From positions 62,001 to 126,000 of the forward strand of contig JAPWGK010000017.1 in NCBI GenBank assembly GCA_029641185.1: DNA of 64,000 bases. Reading direction: 5' to 3'. Below the pieces are notes generated by a model. It made no database searches. It saw nothing but the letters and a program-made list of their open reading frames with translations, and was not told the origin of the DNA. The position numbers were made by a program, and so were the translations under genes. Shown here piece after piece: positions 59,594-64,000 of the stretch (within the stretch, counting starts at the first letter, position 1; the number at the start of each line of letters is the position of its first letter). Source of the stretch: Pseudofabraea citricarpa. Taxonomy: Eukaryota; Ascomycota; Leotiomycetes; Helotiales; Dermateaceae.

Positions 59594-60423
59594 ATACCTA
59601 GGTATAGCGCTGCGTTCCAGGAGTTCATCCGATTAAGATACACAATATATGACTTTATGATTAATGAGACCAGCTTTGTTCTTCTGCGTGCGACATACTT
59701 GGCGATGGGCGTTGATGTCTAGATAATAATACTACGCCTAGTAACTCTAAATCCAAAATTGAGGTATAGAACCGACTCTTTCTTGCATCTCTGGCTTTCG
59801 CTGATATAATCGTTGTTGAATGTCGGCTCGTTAGTGAAAATCGGATTTGGCTTGAGACACTGCACTCTATGGATTCCCCTGCAAGAGAAATATCCTAGGA
59901 CCATAGCATCGACATACTATATCTGCTAGATTGATTATGTTTACCTCCTGTATCTATAATTATTTACCTATGGGGTAAAATGATGCCTTTACTTTTTGCT
60001 CGCTTAAAACCAAAATAAGAGCAATCAGTCTCTAACGAACGAAGCGGTTCTAAAGTTGGTCGGTTTCCCCCTAAGTATGAAGCGGGTGATCTAATTCTCT
60101 TACAAAATCGCTGATTGTTTACCACTTAATAATTGACGATTGGTTCGTAGCCACTTTTGAGCTCCTGTGGATAAGTCGCATAATCCAGTGCTCAAGATAA
60201 AAGGCTCCTTGGACTTTTTGAACATACGAAATTGTATTGAAAGGCTATGAAAGCTACAACTTGAGCTGCATATTTGCTAATTGTCTTGCTGCAGACCGGT
60301 CCCTTCATGATAAAGAAACGAATAAAACCTTCAGCCGGGTTCGAGTCCCAATTTTCAACTGGCAGACTTCCAAACTGCTGTTTGCACTCCACACCTGTTG
60401 TTCTCAACTGACCAGCACGAGCC
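59594..60423. other. Intergenic, convergent
   Basis: 3' regions of the aminotransferase and of the GFA-domain gene. AT-rich. The word GGGTTCGAGTCCC at 60337-60349 resembles a tRNA T-arm, but no cloverleaf forms around it. No gene. Confidence 0.5.
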
Positions 60424-61011
60424 CTAGTACATTCCTCCTGGGTGTGGCTTCCCAAGTCTATCCTCGCCGACCACATCGAGAGTGTCCAAGTAATTAATCC
60501 AGCCCTTCTCCGTCCACTCAATCAGATCAAGCCCCTCTTGCTTAGGTTCTAAGCTCGTAGCATTGAGACTCAAGTAACTATGGCCATCTCCCTCGACCCA
60601 GCCTTCTCGCTTAGGAGTCCAGACCTCTTTGGTCTCGCCGTCAATATCCAGCTTTCGCACTTCCCCTTCACCCCGAAAGGCAAAGCATCTGACTCCACAG
60701 TCGCCACAGAAGTACCAGTGGATCGTGCGGTCGAAGCATTGGTAGTCGCTTAGGCTTTCTGCTGGGTCCAAAGGCGATAGCAGCGCGAAGTCATTCGGCG
60801 CGTCTGGTAGACGTACGTGGAAGATGCCTAATTTGTGGCAGGTGCTGCAGTTGCATTTCCGGATTCGGACGCTTGATGTTCGAGCTGCTTGGCTGTCTAC
60901 AACCAGGGGAGGAAGTGTCAGGTAAGCGATGTAGCGGGTCTTGCCGCAATGACATGAACCACGATATGCTCGACGCTTGGAGGTAACGGTATCAGCTGGT
61001 TGTGATGCCAT
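60424..61011 (-). CDS. GFA/CENP-V-fold protein
   Basis: A single-exon gene of 195 residues with the glutathione-dependent formaldehyde-activating (GFA) zinc fold. Zinc-ligand cysteines are all present: Cys20 and Cys22 in Gly-Ser-Cys-His-Cys-Gly, Cys53, Cys55 and Cys58 in Cys-Asn-Cys-Ser-Thr-Cys, and Cys102, Cys105 and Cys109 in Phe-Cys-Gly-Asp-Cys-Gly-Val-Arg-Cys. The original Gfa enzyme was proposed to join formaldehyde and glutathione; most fungal members have no proven activity. No targeting signal is seen. The ATG at 61011 gives the expected N-terminus, about 18 residues before the first zinc motif. The C-terminal 60 residues are a soluble extension ending in a Gly/Pro-rich tail. Probably cytosolic. 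Confidence 0.88.
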   Translation of the reverse strand: MASQPADTVTSKRRAYRGSCHCGKTRYIAYLTLPPLVVDSQAARTSSVRIRKCNCSTCHKLGIFHVRLPDAPNDFALLSPLDPAESLSDYQCFDRTIHWYFCGDCGVRCFAFRGEGEVRKLDIDGETKEVWTPKREGWVEGDGHSYLSLNATSLEPKQEGLDLIEWTEKGWINYLDTLDVVGEDRLGKPHPGGMY

Positions 61012-61572
61012 AGTGAGATGCTTGTTTGGGTTTTGTTGATAGAGATCTAGATCGCTGGAGTGTAGGGAGGGTCCTTTCCAAGTAGGCTATCGTTGAGCTG
61101 CTGAGTTGAAAGCTTTCCCTTGGTGTTTGAGAAGGTCAGTATGGAGGGACTGCACCTTACTGTCTACCTACATCCTTATATATGTACGTTTCTAGATAAG
61201 AAGAGGGGTATTCAGGCAGCAAGCACCACCGCTACGCGCGCCCTGCCGTTTGACACGCTTGCTGCATGCACGGGAAGTGGTCAGAAATGGCAATTCTTCT
61301 TGCCTAACTCATCTTGTGGCACGGTAAGAAGTGCGTAGTCCATATAAGGGCGCGAGATAAGGGCAGAGCCATTCATAGGTTTATGGCATTCAGCGAGCTA
61401 CTGTGCCTCCTCCTGGTTGTGGGAAGTGCAGACACAAAAAAGCGCGCTGCGCGACACCAAACACGCGTTGTCATGTGATACTAGAAAATAGCGTGGGGGC
61501 TATGACGCGCCGCGACGCGGTGGTATTCACTCACCCACACACATGTCAGAATAGGGCAGATTGACCGTCAAG
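61012..61572. other. Intergenic between divergent genes
   Basis: Promoters of the GFA-domain gene and the resolvase gene. A GC-rich segment with several CGCG words (about 61435-61530) lies close to the resolvase start and could include MluI-box-like ACGCG elements, known for cell-cycle genes in yeasts: TCATGTG and ACACGCGT at 61463-61477. That link is inference. Confidence 0.4.
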
Positions 61573-63374
61573 ATGGGTATCGGCACGTATGTGATTGGTA
61601 TGCAGAATTGTGGGGACCAATGGCTAACACTCTTGACGCAGTCTATGGCAGAAGATCGGGCAGGGCGAAGTACGATGCATTACTGAGTTTGCGGGCGAAC
61701 ATTTCCAGCGAACAGGCCGACCTCTCCGGATAGCTGTCGATGAAGCCGGATTGCGGTATCATAATGTGAACAAGCAGCTCACCAAGTTCATTCGTCAAGG
61801 TAAGCCCGAAGCCGGTTCACCTCATACCTGACCACTGCTAACCGCGTCTGCTTGAAGGAGAGCAGGCAGCCAATCCAAACGAGAAGAATATCCTATGGCA
61901 GGTCCTACGATTACTCACAAAGGGCATCCAACTTGTATTTGTATTTGACGGCCCAGGTCGACCCAGGAAACGAGGAAAGACTTTCCATTTCGACCATAAA
62001 ACACTTCATAAATTACTCAAGGAAACCTTAGATGCAATTGGAGTTCCCTGGCACCAGGCACCTGGCGAAGCTGAGGCGGAATGTGCCGAGCTGGAAAAGC
62101 AAGGAATTGTGGATGCAGTTTGGTCGGAAGACGGGGATACCTTGATGTTCGGGAGTAAGCTCCTGATTCGAAGTCATTACAAGGAGAAAACTGGCAAAGA
62201 AACTGGCAAGAGAGGCGGCGATAAAAGCACCACTCACTTCCAGGTCTATAGAGCCGAAGATATTGTCAAGCACCATCCTGGACTTGACAGGGAAGGGTTG
62301 GTGTTACATGCAGTCTTAAGTGGCGGAGATTACGATGCTACAGGTCTCAAAAATTTCGGTCCTGAGGGGTCGCTCAAAGCTGCCGAATATGGACTTGGAA
62401 AAGAACTGTGCAATGTTTCAGAAGCAGATCTGCCCCAATGGCGCCAGAAGCTCATAGCTTACCTGAAGGAGGTAAAATCACCAGTCAAGGTTCCGGACCA
62501 CTTCCCAGTATACAAGCACGTCAAATACTACAGAGCACCTCTTGTGTCAAAGTCGTTCCCAAACTTCGATTTCAATCCTCATTTGGACGAGCCTAAGATG
62601 CAAGATTTCCTTCAAATACACTTTAACTTTGACAAAAGTTATATGAAATGGATCGTGCCGATGCTTCTGGTCAAGTCCCTCATGCAGACCAAAAAGGGCG
62701 AAGAGGCAATCAACCGATGCTACCAGATCAAGGTTCGCCCTAAGAGAGACAAGATTGAGTCCAAGGTCACCTTTCTTGTCCCAGGAATTTCTATCTCTAG
62801 ACTTATACAGGACCAAAGCGAGACAGTGGAATGCGAACTCGCAACTTATATTCTACAACATGGTGTCCCATACGCAATCCCCGAACAACCAGCCCAGAAA
62901 GGACCTTCGCCAGTCAAGAAAGTCAAAGCAGACGAAAAACCTACAGCATCTCCAAATCGAGGAGTTTTGCAACCTGCATCTGGGAAAAAGCGCGGCAGGC
63001 CCGCCAAGGAACCCGTCTCTGCAGGTAGCCCTAATCCACCGAAACGAGCGAAGTCAACTGCAATTTACAGTGAAAGCTTTGTCTCTCATATAGCCAAACC
63101 TGCTGTCATCCAAAAAAGAACATCAGTTAGTGTGCTTAGGGACATTGATGAGACCCTACGGGATACTTTCAAACTGCCATCTACCTCTGGGCGGGCCTCT
63201 CTTCCGGGCAGAATAGCGAGGGAGGATTTCTTCAGTGACGATGAGGAGTTTCTGGGTTTATCCAAGTTCTCGCCTAAGAAGCAACCCCTTCAACCAGTTG
63301 GTTCCAATATCGAACCTGCCACAGCAAATAAGACTTGCAAATCGTATACGGTTATTGATTTAACAGATGACTAA
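61573..63374 (+). CDS. gen1: GEN1/Yen1-type Holliday-junction resolvase (XPG family)
   Basis: Nuclear structure-specific endonuclease that cuts Holliday junctions. Three exons (61573-61586, 61642-61799, 61858-63374) encode 562 residues; exon 1 is only 14 nt (Met-Gly-Ile-Gly plus two bases). The N-domain has Leu-Trp at 6-7 and metal Asp38 in Ile-Ala-Val-Asp. Asp88 is in Val-Phe-Asp-Gly-Pro. The I-domain motif Pro-Gly-Glu-Ala-Glu-Ala-Glu spans 126-132, followed by Asp149 and Asp151 in Ser-Glu-Asp-Gly-Asp, and Gly-Gly-Asp-Tyr-Asp-x-x-Gly (213-220) starts the helix-hairpin-helix. Residues about 270-395 match the fungal GEN1 C-terminal domain. A Lys/Pro-rich tail with an Arg-Gly-Arg-Pro-Ala-Lys AT-hook-like motif ends in Val-Ile-Asp-Leu-Thr-Asp-Asp (556-562), a SUMO-interaction-type motif. 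The protein is shorter than yeast Yen1. Confidence 0.92.
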
Positions 63375-64000
63375 TGACTAGTACAGGCACAGGTTTGTAT
63401 GCCGTAATGGCTTTATTCTTCGCACTTGACTAATTCTGCATGTCATTCTGCATGTTATTTGTAAGCAACTGTATTTGTAGGGACATGCCAATCTGGGCAT
63501 TCGTGTATCGCTTCTAGTCGACGTGCTCGCTTATCAGTCACATTAAAAAGAGCCCAGCTTGGTTTTCAGCGCGGAGTTCAGGTATTCTGGGGTAAACTGG
63601 GACGTTTGGAAATGATAAATGTTGGATAAACTGTGTACAACCTTAAGCAAGCCCCAGCTCAACTTGCGACCGGAGTAGAGCAACTTATGAACTGGCACCA
63701 CGAAGCCCGTGGACTGAGCAGTATTGCGCCTCAGGGTATGCGAGCGAGAGATGCTATCTGGGGAACAGAAAGCCAGCCGGCCTTTATCCATCTTATCTTG
63801 ATCTAAGAATCAAGTGCTTTTTTGATGCTAAGTACTTTTTGATTTGCAATTGTTTCTAGATAGTTTTAGTGTTTTCTTGCTCAATAAGCTTGGTTATTAA
63901 GCCGAATCGCTGGTGTTTTATTCGCTGTGTGGCTGCGCTGGTTACAACAAAGTTTGATCATCGTGCTTACAACACTCCATCTCTTCACAAGAAACCACCC
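63375..64000. other. 3' flank to window end
   Basis: Resolvase 3' UTR at the left. The minus-strand open stretch 63543-63791 (82 codons) has no recognisable motif. No supported gene before the window ends. Confidence 0.5.

Noticed and set aside
60337..60349. GGGTTCGAGTCCC, like a tRNA T-arm/B-box
   Set aside because: Only about three stem pairs form, there is no A-box at the right distance, and no acceptor or anticodon stem can be drawn.

Overview
This is a eukaryotic window from a filamentous ascomycete, most likely a leotiomycete (Helotiales-like). The genes carry short introns of about 45-80 nt with GTANGT-type donors and CTAAC/CTGAC-type branch points. The families are typically fungal: 2EXR-domain proteins, a Zn2Cys6 regulator, a Ferritin_2/Rds1 secreted protein, a secreted intradiol dioxygenase and an XPG-type resolvase with a fungal GEN1 C-terminal domain. 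The genus cannot be fixed from the sequence alone. I found no rRNA, tRNA, CRISPR array or intact transposon.

Layout. 1-6.3 kb holds a small cluster of 2EXR-family genes: two intact copies and one truncated, broken copy. 6.6-15.4 kb carries mitochondrial SDHC, a secreted seven-exon GH1 glycosidase and a secreted intradiol dioxygenase-like protein, separated by long gene-poor DNA. 15.4-22.4 kb is decayed territory with a multiply frameshifted gene, a histidine-phosphatase relic and one intact alpha/beta hydrolase whose only good intron is of GC-AG type. 22.4-30.1 kb is a denser run: Ferritin_2 protein, hotdog thioesterase, RidA-family protein, cytochrome b561-like membrane protein, an RRM-like conserved protein and a Nit2-type omega-amidase with a possible second, mitochondrial start. 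30.7-37.7 kb holds an 1815-residue MFS protein with a disordered N-terminus of about 1130 residues, convergent with a WDR83/Morg1 WD40 gene.

37.7-54.6 kb is dominated by one gene, a 964-residue Zn2Cys6 transcription factor (41.3-44.3 kb). It sits in very long non-coding flanks (3.6 kb downstream, about 10 kb upstream) rich in microsatellites, purine/pyrimidine tracts and repeated GTAC-containing words. An upstream ORF overlaps its start codon by one base. This block looks more GC-rich than the rest of the window.

54.6-64 kb returns to housekeeping genes: a small membrane protein, spermidine synthase divergent from an Aro8/2-aminoadipate-type aminotransferase, a GFA/CENP-V-fold protein and a GEN1/Yen1-type Holliday-junction resolvase ending in a SUMO-interaction-like motif.

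The genes do not form an obvious biosynthetic cluster. Functional links are loose: mitochondrial and amino-acid metabolism (SDHC, Nit2, RidA, aminotransferase, spermidine synthase) and secreted carbon or aromatic turnover (GH1, dioxygenase). Exon models were built by hand from splice signals and reading-frame continuity. I found no convincing new multi-gene system; the most unusual features are the regulator locus and the giant MFS protein.
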